A program made the translations under genes and the position numbers. Below the pieces are notes generated by a model. The model did no database searches and was not told the origin of the DNA. It saw only the letters and a program-made list of their open reading frames with translations. 64,000 nt of DNA from NCBI GenBank assembly GCA_036186865.1, contig AP025043.1, positions 30,761,996 through 30,825,995 on the forward strand. The letters are read 5' to 3'. This DNA is from Eustoma russellianum (taxonomy: Eukaryota; Streptophyta; Magnoliopsida; Gentianales; Gentianaceae). Shown piece after piece: positions 1 through 11,623 of this stretch; position 1 is the stretch's first letter, and each line of letters starts with the position of its first letter.

Positions 1-1315
1 ATATTGAAGGAATATACCATTCTATCTTCTTCTCATTATCTTCATTTTCCAAAGGATAATAGAGACTTGCCAAGGTGTAAATTTCGGCCAACATAATGTG
101 TCCCAAGGTGGACCAATCATTTTGCTTTATGTTGCCAAGTGTACAAGGCCAACCAATGATGTGAAGACACTTAAGCTTGATGATGAAGATGGTGACACAT
201 GTGCATTCTTATCTGCAAGGCTCATCTCACACTATAAATAGGAGGCAATGGTGAAGAAGAAGAACACACTTGAAGCTCAATTGAAAGCATTTGTTGATTT
301 GTCTAGCTATCTTCTTCTTGTTATTCTTGTTCCATTCTTTGTAGCCAAGGTGTTCTTGTTTATTTGTTGGAGAGCTACAAGCCTCTGGAGCTTCATTTAA
401 AAGATTAATTAGCCAATTCTATAAGGCTATATTAATAGGTGGTAGAGGTGTTGAAACTAAGTGTTGCATAGATGTTGTTCATCCAAGTCTTGAATAGGGT
501 TCGTATATAACCCAAGGATCAAGCTTGGTTCTTGTTGTAAGTTGATTCATACCATAGTGAAATCCAAGGAAAGGTGTTCCTTGGAACTGGAATAGGTCAC
601 ATTGACTGAATCAGGATAAATCCTCGGTGTTCTTGTCTTGTTTCTACTTTTCTGTTTTCTGTCTGTTTTTACTGCAGTTTTCACACAATTTCTCACGTTT
701 TGCAAAAATAGCTAAACACTTTCAAAATGCATGATTTTTGGTGGAGTTATACTTCAGACTGTTACCTTTGATTTACAATAAGAATCGCTTGATTTGAGCA
801 CGGAAAAGTTGGCCTTTCAGTCTTAGCAAGATAACTGCTCCAATCTGGCTGCAATCTGACCAATTTTTAGAAAACTTGAATTCTGTTTTAATCAAGAATT
901 GTTTAAGGTGATGGCCTTTTGGAAACATCAACTAGACATCATAAGGAGTGTTTTGAGATACAATTTAATCTTTTTGGCTAAGTATTCAAAGAGAAACACG
1001 TTTTCCAATTTCAGCAACATCATGTCCAATTCTGTCCAGATTGACTATCTGAATCTTTTTATTTGTTTGAAGGGTCAAACGATCTTATTTTTGTCTGAAT
1101 TTTGGATAGAGTCTTGTTAACACATTGAAGTTAAGTTTTGGAAATTTTCGTAATTTTTGGAGTTCTGTATAAGGATTTTTGAATTTTTCAAAGACGGGTT
1201 CTGAATCTGAGGTAGTTTCAGATTCTGTTTTCAAAACGGATTTGTATCAAGGGTAGTAGTGTAATGTCCGCTAACCACTATTAACCCCTTTATAGGGGTG
1301 TTTATTACAGGTGCA
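1..1315 (+). repeat. SIRE-like copia LTR, 3' part (left end outside window)
   Basis: The stretch resembles the last third of the SIRE LTRs further right. It shares the phrase around 555-645 (an AAGGTGTTCCTTGGA-type block, then a 'tcggtgttct' block) and the late block of phenylalanine-like T/A-rich sequence with repeated 'cagattctgttttcag'. It ends with a diverged 'accactatt-aaccccttt' and terminal CA at 1315. The sequence then changes abruptly to LINE. No primer-binding site follows, so this is a solo or truncated LTR of a related but distinct subfamily. An open stretch at 899-1120 lies inside it and is not a gene. Confidence 0.65.
233..240 (+). promoter_or_regulatory. TATA box of the LTR fragment
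   Basis: A TATAAATA motif sits where an LTR promoter is expected, upstream of the R-U5-like part. Location and motif are seen; promoter function is inferred. Confidence 0.5.
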
Positions 1316-1518
1316 CGGTCCAACACGTCATCGGCGCCAATACATCCATCAGATACAGCGATCTGATGGAACATTATGCGCTGCGTCTCAGGACATTCAG
1401 CAAGCTGATGTAGAGTTCTATTCAAACATGTTCACAGTGCAATCAACTTATGACAACCCATCTTTGTTAGATACAATTCCAACAATCCTTACGGCTGCGC
1501 ACAATTAGCTACACAAAT
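1316..1518 (+). pseudogene. LINE reverse transcriptase fragment (N-terminal, before palm)
   Basis: The plus strand translates to a peptide with the plant L1 pattern just ahead of the RT palm: 'IHQI..SDGTLC', then 'DIQQADVEFYSNMFT', then 'LLDTIPTIL'. The equivalent part of the better preserved LINE at 22800-22960 reads 'IRQIRTSASTLC', followed by 'LLSHIPHLI'. It is cut on the left by an LTR end at 1315 and on the right by the gypsy LTR at about 1519. It begins where the LTR stops, so any Met is accidental. It may be the left half of the LINE that resumes at 17692, but the intervening RT segment is missing, so that link is only an inference. Confidence 0.65.
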
Positions 1519-3176
1519 CTGTCCAGCTCTAGTAGTTCCAGCACTTCTTCACTTTTATGGTTCAAGCATTTCAAATCAACTTCATTCTTTAAAATTGACT
1601 TAATATCCATTAAATACACACTTTAAAATAATGTTTACAATCCTCATAACATGCTTTAAACCATAAATAAACTGTTTATGAATCATATCAAAACAGTCAC
1701 ACACATTCATACAACAAATCATTTGCTCATACCATCACTTTTCTTATAACATCTAGTTTTCATGTCTTGTACTTAGCATCTTTAACTAAGATTCATAGCC
1801 TAATAATGACTAGCCATTCAAGCATGCACTTCACAAATAAGGCAAGATTGGCTAGGGAATACTTGCCTGTTTGAACCTTAGAGCTCTTCCTTAGCATGAG
1901 CCTTGGTTGAAATGGAGTGAAGTCTTCCTCCTACTTCACATATAATACACGTTTTTTGAGAGGAGGAAGAAATAGAAGGATCATTAGCTATTACCTTAAG
2001 TGAAAACACAACTAAAGTGAGGCTATGATTCTCTTACCAAAATGAAACTTGAATAGAGTTAGAGATGAATCCACCCACCAAGAGATTAGCTTCTCTTAGT
2101 ATCTTGCAAAACTTCTTCTAGTGACCATTTGAGTGTCACGTTTTTGGCAAGACAAGAGGGATACCAATGTGAGTTTCATTCTTTGAGACGTAGAATTCAC
2201 TTAGAATGCTTAGCATGTACTTACCTAAATGAATTCTTGGAGCTTGAAGATGAAATTTGAGTTGGAACTCCTAGCTCCAATGATGAGGGCCGAAAGTTGG
2301 GCATGGTTGGGAGATGGAAAAATTGTTTAAGTGTTGGCTTGAAGGCTTCTTGAGAGTTGAGTGTTCTAAAATTGCTTTGGAGAAAATTTTCCTTCCCTTG
2401 GCTAGGGAGTGCTGTGGGTTATGGTAACAGGGAAGGAGTTTACCATAGCTTAGTTAGGCTAACTAGAATTAATTAGCCTTGGTTACTTTTACCCAACCAA
2501 GGTTACTTTGTGTCAACCATAGTTACTTTAGTTCAACTATAGTTACTTTATGTCAACTATAGTTACTTTGTGGCTAACCTAGGTTACTTTATCCAACTAG
2601 AGTTACTTCTTTAACCTTGTAGTAAATATTAAGTAACCATGGTAATCTTCTTGGTCAACCATGGGGGGGCGATTTCTCTTAGGCTTGGGTGACCCCTTTA
2701 CCATGCTTAATTTTTCTTATATAAAGCGTTATGTGGATAATCGTCCCCTAATTAATTGATAATTTCCCCTTTTCTTTTTTTAAAATAAAATTAGGAAATT
2801 CTTAATTCCTCATGGCTAAAGGGCCGAAATTTTGTAATAGTTGGGGGGAAAAATTGTCCACTACTTACATCTCCTAAATTTCCATTTTTGGGCTTATTTT
2901 AAGAAGGCCCTTAAGATTAACCTCTCCTACAATTTGGAAAAACCCCTTCAAGGCCCTTTCCAACCCTTGTGGCCGAAATTTTCTTAAGCCCCCTTGGTTG
3001 AATTTGAATTGGTCATGATCCATATCTCATTTTTGAATAATTATATTGTTTGCTTATCAACATAAAATAAAAGAAGCACTAAGGAATCTTAATGAAATGC
3101 ACTTGAAGGATGCCACTTTATTAATTCACTTATACGAGTCTTCAAGTACAATATGACTTTTAGGCGGGGTACAACA
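1519..3176 (-). repeat. Ty3/gypsy (Tekay-like) LTR, minus strand
   Basis: Read on the minus strand it begins TGTTGTACCCCGCC at 3176. This is the same kind of start as the other gypsy LTRs here (TGTCATACCCCG at 41496, TGTTACAACTCG at 39891). It shares their style: 'ttcggcc' phrases, C/T-rich stretches and spaced splice-donor-like GTAAG motifs. The left end near 1519 (TGTCCAGC on the plus strand) is a guess. The flanking five bases, AAATC and GATCA, do not match, so it is not a clean solo LTR. Its neighbours also differ (LINE on the left, SIRE gag on the right), which implies a deletion or a lost partner LTR. Confidence 0.55.
2474..2613. repeat. Tandem ~21-bp palindromic units inside the LTR
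   Basis: Six to seven imperfect units of the form AAC-N4-GTTACTTT occur about every 21 bp. Several have self-complementary cores (AACTATAGTT twice, AACCTAGGTT once). Three related but less regular AACCATGG motifs follow up to 2665. Confidence 0.75.
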
Positions 3177-3407
3177 GATCATGTACCATATAGATATGAA
3201 AGAAAGCCATTGATGCATATGTGACATTCATATCATAAAAATGCATCTAGATCACGCCCCGTGCATGCAAACCGAAATGCTTATCAAAAATGAAAATTAT
3301 AACATGTGCATGATGGCATTCTCGGCCAAAGGCAAAATGGATTTGCACCAAACATCTATTACATTGCTTCTTCATCTCTTTTATTACCTTTTGGAAGACC
3401 TAGAAAG
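3177..3407 (+). pseudogene. Degraded gag 3' segment of the old SIRE relative
   Basis: Nucleotide similarity to 8150-8345 of the younger SIRE copy is clear by eye: the histidine-rich segment, then the 'ggcaaaggcaaaatg' and 'cttcattctt...ttttg' positions. Many differences and indels remove any useful frame. A 63-codon open stretch here is accidental. Confidence 0.65.
3403..3407. repeat. Target-site duplication GAAAG (left)
   Basis: The five bases before the 5' LTR are identical to 14673-14677, directly after the 3' LTR. Confidence 0.85.
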
Positions 3408-6400
3408 TGTAGAGAAAAAGGGGTTTGAGTGATTTTAAAATATGTGATTTAAATGAATGACATAAAACGTGCATGATATAAACAAACGTGTGCATGATAT
3501 TGCTTATTATTTGCCTTATTTAGCTCATATATAATGTTGCCGTACTAACGAGTCATGAAGCGTTAAAGCTTACATCATATGGCAAACATTTTTTGTGTTT
3601 ACACTATTTTCAGGTGCCACCATTAATGAACTAAACTGGTTCATTAAGTGAAGTACTTAGTTAATTAAAGTAAGTAGTTCATTAAAGGAAGCTACATTTG
3701 GAAAAGGCACAAAGGCAACAAGGCTAAGGAAGGAAAGTCTTCTCCTCCTCATACACATATAAATACATATATTTTCAGATTTTTTGAAAAAGGCACATAC
3801 ACATGCATTCCAACGTACTACCGACACGTTATATATTTTACGTACGTACGTTAACGTCACACCATCATACTTAACTCATATTTATGAGTATATTCAGGTC
3901 TTATATCATATGATATAAGTCATGGTGATGACAAATTAAATACAACTCGTTAAAAGGTTCTAAAGCAAAAATTGTCGTATCGGGCGAATACCGAAACTTC
4001 GCCGACGTGTCACGTACTTGCCATAAATAGATGGCCAGCCCCTAAACCTTAAAAATATCTATTATTTTCGTGGCCTACATGATATTTTCAGTCATAAAAT
4101 CATTCCATGTTGGCACACACAAATCACCCCACATTAAGGCCAAGTTGTGGAGATTCCAATTTTAATTTTGTCACATGTTAATGGCGCCACTTTAGACCAG
4201 CCAAGTGCGCTGAATTAAAGTTTATATTATATATATTATGTGTAACATAATATATATAACATGTGAAAAAGTTGGAATTTAATTAGAGAAAAATCGGGTA
4301 ATCGATAAATATCGAAAATTCGGTTTTCTACGTACACAACACATGGAATATTTTTGGCACATCATATGACACGTATCTTGACACTTTTTACATATGTCAT
4401 CTTAAGGTGTTCTAGAAAATTAAATTAAGGGCTGATTGGAGTATAACATGTGTGTATTATTAAATGTGCACTATTTTACAAAGTTAGCAAAAATAAAATT
4501 CAGCACATGCATATACATGTATACACGCCTATTCCAGCTGAGATGGAGCCTATGTGGAGCCTTGTTGGCATATTGATTGGTCAAGCATCAAGCATACAAT
4601 GTTGATAACGTAAATGAAGAAGCCACACAAGGTAACTATTCAAACTTTATCTCATTTGTAACACATGCTGAAAATTTCAGCATGTGCTAATAAGCTGGCC
4701 GATTTCTATGTGATTATGAGACATATTTTACTTCTTGATTAAGGTGGATTGATTGGAAGATGATTTGGAAGTATTTTGAATAACTTATGGAATAAAGCAA
4801 GTGATATTTTCAAATATCACACATGCTGAAAATTTCAGCATGTGTGTGATAGATGCTGGCCGATTTTAAGGTGTTATAAGTGACTAATTTTTATTCCAAA
4901 ATTGATGAAAGTGTTGTGCACTAAATGGTGATTGATTTCTTCTTCATTTTCAAGAAATAAATCAAAGCAAATTTGGCAACATTTTGAAAAGAGTAAAAAT
5001 GTTTCACATGCTGAAATTTCAGCATGTAAAACATCATAATGGCCGAATTGTTTCCTCCTTTTGTGAGATATTATATTGCTTAACTTTATGTGACAATCTT
5101 GTGGATTATGGAAATTATTCTATGTTGATTTTTGGCACATGTTTTGAGTGAAATATTCAGATTTTCCAAGTCATCAAATGATGACAACATTCAACCTATC
5201 ATGAAGTGCCAAGTAAGCAAAGGTTAAATGATCATACAATGAGAAGATGCCAAGTAAGCAAGACCATGTCACAATGATGTCTTACATTCTCCCAAGGACT
5301 TAGAAGACAATTTTCAAGAGGGAATGGCACTAGGGGGGATGGCTGAAATGTGCTTAAAAGGAAAGAAGATGAGCAAAAACATGAGATAAGAACAAGCATT
5401 ACATTCTTGGGATCAATAACGCTAGCCTCTCTTCTTCTACACTCCCTTTCTTTTTTTCTTTTTGAAAGCCTATTGTATTTATATTTCTATCCTTAAATGG
5501 GCTTGTATATACCACCACATACTCTTTATCTTTGTAAAAGATTGATCAAGGTGTGATCAATCTTCATTCTTGCAAGGTGGTGGTGTTCGTACATATTGTA
5601 TTTATCATACAAGGTTTGTAAAGGGTTGGAGTTGGTATGTAACTCCATCAACCCTGTGGTAAAGTGTATTGCGTGTGTGTGACTAGTGTGAACCAAGGAA
5701 GGTGTTCCTTGAAGACTGGAGTAGGTTGCTTATAACCGAACCAGTATAAAATTCTCGGTGCCATTTACTTTCAGCATTTAGTTTCTGTTACTACACAGTT
5801 TACTCTTTTTGTTTACGTTCGTAAAAATAGTAAACGATTTTCAAAAATCACAAAAATTTTCAGAAACATATCCACACGTCCTAGGGTTAATTTGGCACAA
5901 GTTGCAACCCTTTTGGATAAGTATAAGTCACTCAAACATCCAAAGTTCTGGGACTAGTGCAGTCTGATTTTTAGACTTGCAAAGGTTGAGACTTTGGGTG
6001 TATTTGATTAACTTCCCGAAAGTATTTTTTAAAACTGTTTAAACCCATTAAAATACAACATATAAGGGGTCAGTGGTTAAAATGTCAGAGCAATTGGAGT
6101 TAAGAACAAATAGAAATAAATTTTTCAAAACAGTCTACCGTTTCTAGGAGATTCGCGCAATCTGACCACCAACGATTTTTGAAGGGGTTAAAGGTTGAAT
6201 TTAAATTTAAAATTTTTAGGAGACCCTCATAACATCTGAGGATAAGTTCTCTCAAAATTTCATAATTTTTGGAGACCTCTAACCTAGTTTTAAAAATGTT
6301 TTACAACTGGTCCTGAAAACAGAATCTGTTTTCAGAACTTGAATTGTTCAAGTTTAAAGAAATTTTAAAAACCACACTTTCTGCACCACCTATTCAACCC

Positions 6401-6431
6401 CCCCTTCTAGTGGTGCCTTGCAGATCATACA
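3408..6431 (+). repeat. 5' LTR of the plus-strand SIRE element
   Basis: TGTAGAG...CA, 3024 bp, nearly the same as 11624-14672. It lacks about 25 bp present in the 3' LTR near 11965; the minus-strand SIRE copy has a related extra block there, so the 5' LTR probably lost it. Palindromes are frequent: a 'cttatatcat-atgatataag' block near 3900, three 'CATGCTGAAA...TTTCAGCATG' blocks at 4662-4686, 4818-4846 and 5006-5027, and a TA-rich inverted repeat at about 4226-4259. Confidence 0.92.
4662..5027. repeat. Three near-perfect palindromes in the SIRE LTR
   Basis: Palindromes of 22 to 29 bp built on CATGCTGAAA / TTTCAGCATG sit at 4662-4686, 4818-4846 and 5006-5027. They recur at corresponding places in the 3' LTR (about 12903, 13063, 13250) and in the minus-strand SIRE LTR (about 57015, 57186, 57350). 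Confidence 0.85.
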
Positions 6432-6433
6432 AG

Positions 6434-6447
6434 TGGTATCAGAGTGC
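6434..6447 (+). other. Primer-binding site (initiator Met-tRNA type)
   Basis: TGGTATCAGAGTGC lies two bases after the LTR. It is complementary to the 3' end of plant initiator methionine tRNA, apart from late positions. Confidence 0.88.
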
Positions 6448-6485
6448 AGGAACACTCACTACAAAGGATCCAACGATTCAGTGAG

Positions 6486-8400
6486 ATGGCAACCACAAAT
6501 CTCAAAATCGAGCAAGAAGGTATGTCGAGCCAAAGGCCTCCAGTTTTTGACGGTGAGTCGTTTATTCAATGGAAACTAAGAATGAAGCTTTTTTTATAGC
6601 TATAGATATAGATCTTTGGTCGATTATAGAAGATGGTCCTTTTGTTTCATCTAAGTTATCCACCGTAGACGGAGTCACACTAGAAGTTGTCAAACCTAAA
6701 CAAGAATATACAAGTGATGATAAAAAGAAACTTAGCATGAATGCTATGGCTATGCAATTGCTCTTGAATGGATTAAGTAAAAGTGAGTCTAGTTATGTCT
6801 CAAACTGTTCGAGTGCACAAGAAATGTGGAAGATACTAGAATTGAAACACGAAGGCACGAGTCAAGTTAAAGAGTCAAAGATAAACATGCTTATGTGCAC
6901 ACTTGAGTCGTTTAAACTATTGCCTAATGAATCTATTATTGACATGGATCTTCGTTTGACTAACATCTATAATTATCTTGAGTCTCTTGGTAAAGCTTTT
7001 ACCATGCAGGAAAAAGTGCAAAAAGTCTTACGAAGCCTTCCGTCAGAATGGGACCCTAAAGTAACTGCAATAGAAGAAACCAAAGAAACGAACTCAATAA
7101 AGATGGAAGATTTAATAGGATCTCTTAAGGTTTATGAAAATAAACTCACCATACGGAAATCGGAATCATCTAAACAAGGTAAAGCTATTGCTTTTAAATC
7201 AAATGAATACGTCTCTACTTCTTCCGATTACGTAGATGATAGCGATTCTGAATCGGATAACGATGACCTAATTTTATTGGCTAAAGGCTTAAGAAAATTT
7301 ATGAGAAGGTCATTTAGAAACAAAAATAAGGGCACTACAATGAAAAGAAATAAGAACAAGTCAAATGATAAAGATGTTAAATGTTATGAATGTGGCAAAC
7401 TTGGACATTTATCATATGACTGTCCAAATAAAGAAAAGCAAACAACTAAATACCCTAACAAGGAACGGAACAAGAATAGACCCGTCTCAGAACCCATGCA
7501 AAGGAAACGTGCTCTAAAGGCCTCCACCTAGAGTGATTCATCGGATTCTGAGACTGAGACCGAAGAAGAGACTGCTCAAGTATGCTTTGTGTCCAAAGCA
7601 TCTAATGAGGTATCATCTGATTCTGATTCTGACTCTGAGCCTTCTTATGATGATCTTTTTAGTCAGTATTTAGAATTGCATAAATTTACTAAGACTCTCG
7701 CTAAGGAAAGAAGCGGTTAATTAAAGATAAGAAACTGTTAGAATCTTCTAACGAGAATGTTGTCGCTCAATTAAACGATTCAAAGAAAGAGTCATCATGC
7801 ACCATCACTGCATTAAAGACAGAGATTTCTTCATTAACCACTCAAAATAACGAAATGAAATCTGAGATTTCAAATTTGAAATCAAGGAATATAGATCTAG
7901 AGAAAATAATGAAACAGTTTGATACGGGATCTAACATGCTGTATCGTATTATCTTATCTCAAAAGCATGACAGTGACAAAACGGGTTTGGGATATATTGA
8001 TACTAATGAAGTATCAACCAAACCAACTAAGTTTGTTGTGTCTAAGAAAGTAGACACCCCAAAGCCTCAAGTGGCGTCTAAGATGACGCAAAAACCGCCC
8101 CTTCCCTCATCACGCCCCACTTCCTCTTCATATCATGTGAAATACAACTTTGTACCATATAGATATGAAAAGAAAAGAGTGATGCATACACGACATTCAT
8201 ATCATCCACGCACTATGCACATACACACAAGGACATATCAAAAACGTCCTTCATTCAATGAGTATAAAGGAGTTCTTGGGCAAAGGCCCAAAATGCATTC
8301 ACCACATGTCTATTATATCGCACCTTCATTCTTGCCATTTGATAGACCGAGAAGGATCACCCAAGTATGGGTACCAAAAGGTACCTTTACCAAGAGGTGA
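6486..8400 (+). pseudogene. gag: SIRE gag, broken
   Basis: Structural polyprotein that would assemble the particle around element RNA. The start ATG at 6486 is the one matching the intact start of the minus-strand copy at 63965. The frame is lost near 6590 (one base missing in a T run, next to a lost Met codon). It reopens to a stop at 7529-7531 where the sister copy has Trp. It shifts again near 7707 (one A missing), then runs to TGA at 8398-8400. Visible parts in order are a UBN2/gag-like N-terminal domain, an Asp/Ser cluster (about 7230-7270), a basic stretch, a CCHC knuckle 'CYECGKLGHLSYDC' (about 7382-7423), a second Ser/Asp-rich segment, a coiled coil (about 7720-7915) and a His/Arg-rich tail. 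Confidence 0.9.
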
Positions 8401-8404
8401 TTAA

Positions 8405-11363
8405 CTAACTCGAAATGACCCAAAGTTAAAAGGGTACCTAAATCATCTTTGCACATTGCATGGAGCCCACACATCGAAAGATACAACTATAAAGTGGTTC
8501 CTTGACAGTGGATGCTCGAGGCACATGACGAGTGACCCGAGCTTGTTCACAAAATTAAAGAAGGTCACAAAAGGCGGATCTGTGACCTTTGGAGACAACA
8601 ACGAAGGCAAGATCATCGGAAAAGGTACGATAGGAAATCCAAGCACTCTTCAAATCTCCAACGTCTATTTGGTAAGTAACTTATCCTACAATCTTCTTAG
8701 CATTTCTTAATTTATTGAAAATGGCTTTGATGTGTGTTTCACTCACCCTTACTGCAACATAATAAATAAAAATGGAGAAACTGTTTTAAAAGGAAAACGA
8801 GAAGGTAACATTTTTACGCTTTCTATGGATGATGTGGTAGATGCTAAAGTTAAGTGCTTTATGTCAAATGAACCCAATGTGAATTTATGGCATAGACGTT
8901 TAGGACACATTGGTATTTCCACACTAGAAAAACTCCAACGAAAGAACTTAGTACGAGGATTGCATACACTTGATTTAGACAACTTTCAGTTGTGTGAATC
9001 TTGCATAAAAGGCAAACAAACACGTGAGTCACTTAAGCCTAAGAATGAAATAAGCACGACTAGAGTCTTAGAACTACTACACATTGATTTGTTCGGTCCT
9101 AGTCGCACTACAAGCCTAGGTGGGCGCCACTATGCATGCGTGATTGTTGATGATTTCTCTCGTTATACTTGGACTTTATTTCTTGCACATAAGGATGATT
9201 GTGCCGTTGAAATTGCGAAATTAATTAAACAACTTGAAAATCAATACATTGTCAATGTGAAAAGGATAAGAAGCGATAGAGGAGGTAAATTTAAAAACAA
9301 AGATATGATTTCATTTTGCGAAGAAAAAGGAATCAAGCATGAGTTTTCGCCACCTAGAACTCCACAGTCAAATGGAGTAGTAGAAAGAAAGAATCGAACA
9401 CTACAAGAAATTGCTAGGACTATGTTATGTGAAAATAAATTGCCTAGATTTCTGTGGGCGGAAGCCGTAAATTGTGCATGATATATAGTAAATCGCCTAT
9501 CTATAAGAAAGAAAATAAACAAGACGCCCTATGAGATATTGAATGATCGCATGCCTAAGATTGACTATTTTCGTGTGTTTGGATGCAAATGTTTTGTTTT
9601 GAATACAAAAGATAATTTAGATAAATTTGAATCTAAATCAATTGAGTGCATTTTTGTTGGATATTCTATAAATTCAAAGGCATATAGATGTTATGATCCT
9701 CTCACTAGACAAGTCATAGAATCCATTCATGTGAAATTCAATGAATTTGGTGAGATTGATAAAGATAAAGAATTCAACGATGACTTTGAATTGAAACCCG
9801 TGCTGAATGAAGATGATGGTACATTTGATATGCATGACATGAATGACACACTAGAAATGCATTATCACATAGAAATACATGATAACATAGAAAATAATCA
9901 ACCAAGATGGCATAGAGATCACCCACATGATCTCATCATAGGCGACCTCGCTCACGGTGTGCGACCACGTAGAAGAATTACTTCGGATGAAATAAATGAA
10001 TTTCATGCTATGATTTCTGAAATTGAACCCAAAAATGTGTATGATGCTTTAAGTGATTCGTCTTGGATTGATGCCATGCATGATGAGCTTAATCAATTTG
10101 TTAGAAACGATGTATGGGATTTAGTGCCACGACCACAAGATAAGACTATAATAGGCACAAAGTGGGTGTTTAGGAATAAAATGAATGAACAAGGAAAGGT
10201 CGTTAGGAATAAAGCTAGACTTGTAGCACAAGGCTATAATCAAGAAGAAGGAATTGACTACGACGAAACATTTGCACTCGTAGCATGTTTAGAAGCTATA
10301 CGAATATTACTTGCTATTGCTTGCATGAAAGATTTCAAATTGTATCATATGGACGTAAAAAGTGCATTTCTAAACGGATTTGTACAAGAAGAAGTATACA
10401 TGAAGCAACCACCTGGTTTTGAAGATTTGAAACATCACAATCACGTGTACAAACTAAAGAAGGCACTATACGGACTAAAGCAAGCGCCGAGAGCATGGTA
10501 TGATCGTTTTGCTACTTTTCTTTTCTTGGCTTGCAGATTAAGCAAACGAATAAAGGGATTCACATAAGTCAAGCAAAATATGTCAATGACATGATTAGAA
10601 AGTTTAACTTTGAAAATTTGAAACCATCCCCCACCCCTATGAGTGTCACTAGTAATTGGACAAAGATGAACATGGTAAAGACTTTGATAATGGCTTATAT
10701 AGATCTATGATTGGTTCTTTGCTATATTTAACTTCTAGTAGGCCTGATATCATGTTCAGTGTATGTATGTGTGCACGTTTTCAAAGTCAACCTAAGGTGT
10801 CTCATTATAATGCGGTAAAAACAATCTTTCGCTATATTAAGCACACGCCCACCTTAGGAATTTGGTACGATAAGGATTCCGAATTTAACTTACATGCTTA
10901 TACTGATGCAGATTATGGTGGCTGCAAAATAGATAGAAAGAGCACGAGTGGGACTTGCCAATTTTTAGGTAACTCACTCATTTCATGGTTTTCCAAAAAG
11001 CAAGCAAGCGTTGCTTTGTCCACTACTGAGGCTGAGTACATGGCACTTAGCCTTTGCTGCACACAGTTGTTGTGGATAAAATAACAACTCTCGGACTTTG
11101 GAATTACAGTAAATAGAATCCCTATATACTGTGATAGTATGAGTGCCATCAATCTCTCTAAGAACCCCGTGTTACACTCTAAGGCTAAGCATATAGAAGT
11201 ACGCTATCACTTTCTTCGTGATCACGTAAACAATGGTGATATCGTCATAGATCACGTACGCACAGAAGCACAAGTAGCGGATATATTTACAAAAGCCTTA
11301 AATCAAGCCACGTATGAATCTCTTCGTTCTAAATTAGGCATGATTTCAGTTGATATTATTTGA
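8405..11363 (+). pseudogene. pol: SIRE pol (protease, integrase, RT, RNase H), broken
   Basis: Read in a frame +1 to gag. Order: protease with 'DSGCSRHM' (about 8500), GAG-pre-integrase HHCC region (8885-9020), integrase core with 'HIDLFGP' and 'IVDDFSRYTW' (9080-9480), RT from 'WDLVPRPQDKTIIGTKWVF' (10115 on), and RNase H 'YTDADYGGCK' with 'STTEAEYMAL' (10900-11050). Defects are a stop at 8708-8710, a stop at 9479-9481, about 190 bp missing at about 10517-10526 that removes the RT 'YVDD' active site, a one-base shift near 10652 and a stop at 11082-11084. Compared with the minus-strand copy the rest aligns to the final stop at 11361-11363. It cannot make active enzyme. Confidence 0.92.
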
Positions 11364-11425
11364 TTTGACGTGATTTGATTTTCTTTCCTTATTTACAGGT
11401 ATCTTTTGATTTATTTTTCAAAATA

Positions 11426-11623
11426 AAGGGGGAGAGAAAGCATGATTTAAGGGGGAGAGAGAGAAAGATACTAATTGATAATTGATACTGATTGCACAAA
11501 TCAAGGGGGAGCCGGATTTGAAATTTGAAATTCAAATTTCAAATTTATGCATGATTGAAGGGGGAGCGATAGAATTTAAATCATGTACATGAGTTATTTT
11601 GAAAATTATCAAAAGGGGGAGAT
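11426..11623 (+). other. Polypurine tracts before the 3' LTR (five copies)
   Basis: Five GGGGGAG tracts lie at about 11426-11440, 11449-11466, 11503-11511, 11557-11567 and 11611-11622. The last abuts the LTR and is the likely plus-strand primer. Repeated tracts are a known SIRE/Maximus trait. The role of the upstream four is unproven. Confidence 0.8.

Noticed and set aside
899..1120. 73-codon open frame
   Set aside because: It lies within SIRE-like LTR sequence; the matching region of other LTRs is not open and no motif is present.
1519..3176. Clean solo gypsy LTR
   Set aside because: The bases beside the two ends do not match and the flanks are from different elements (LINE and SIRE gag), so only an LTR fragment is claimed.
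6430..6450. tRNA gene or regulatory site at TGGTATCAGAG
   Set aside because: It is only the short primer-binding site after an LTR; the same holds at 38206 and 44207.
11364..11623. Env-like frame expected for some SIRE elements
   Set aside because: Only 260 bp of purine-tract leader separates pol from the LTR in the plus copy, and a similarly short leader is found in the minus copy.
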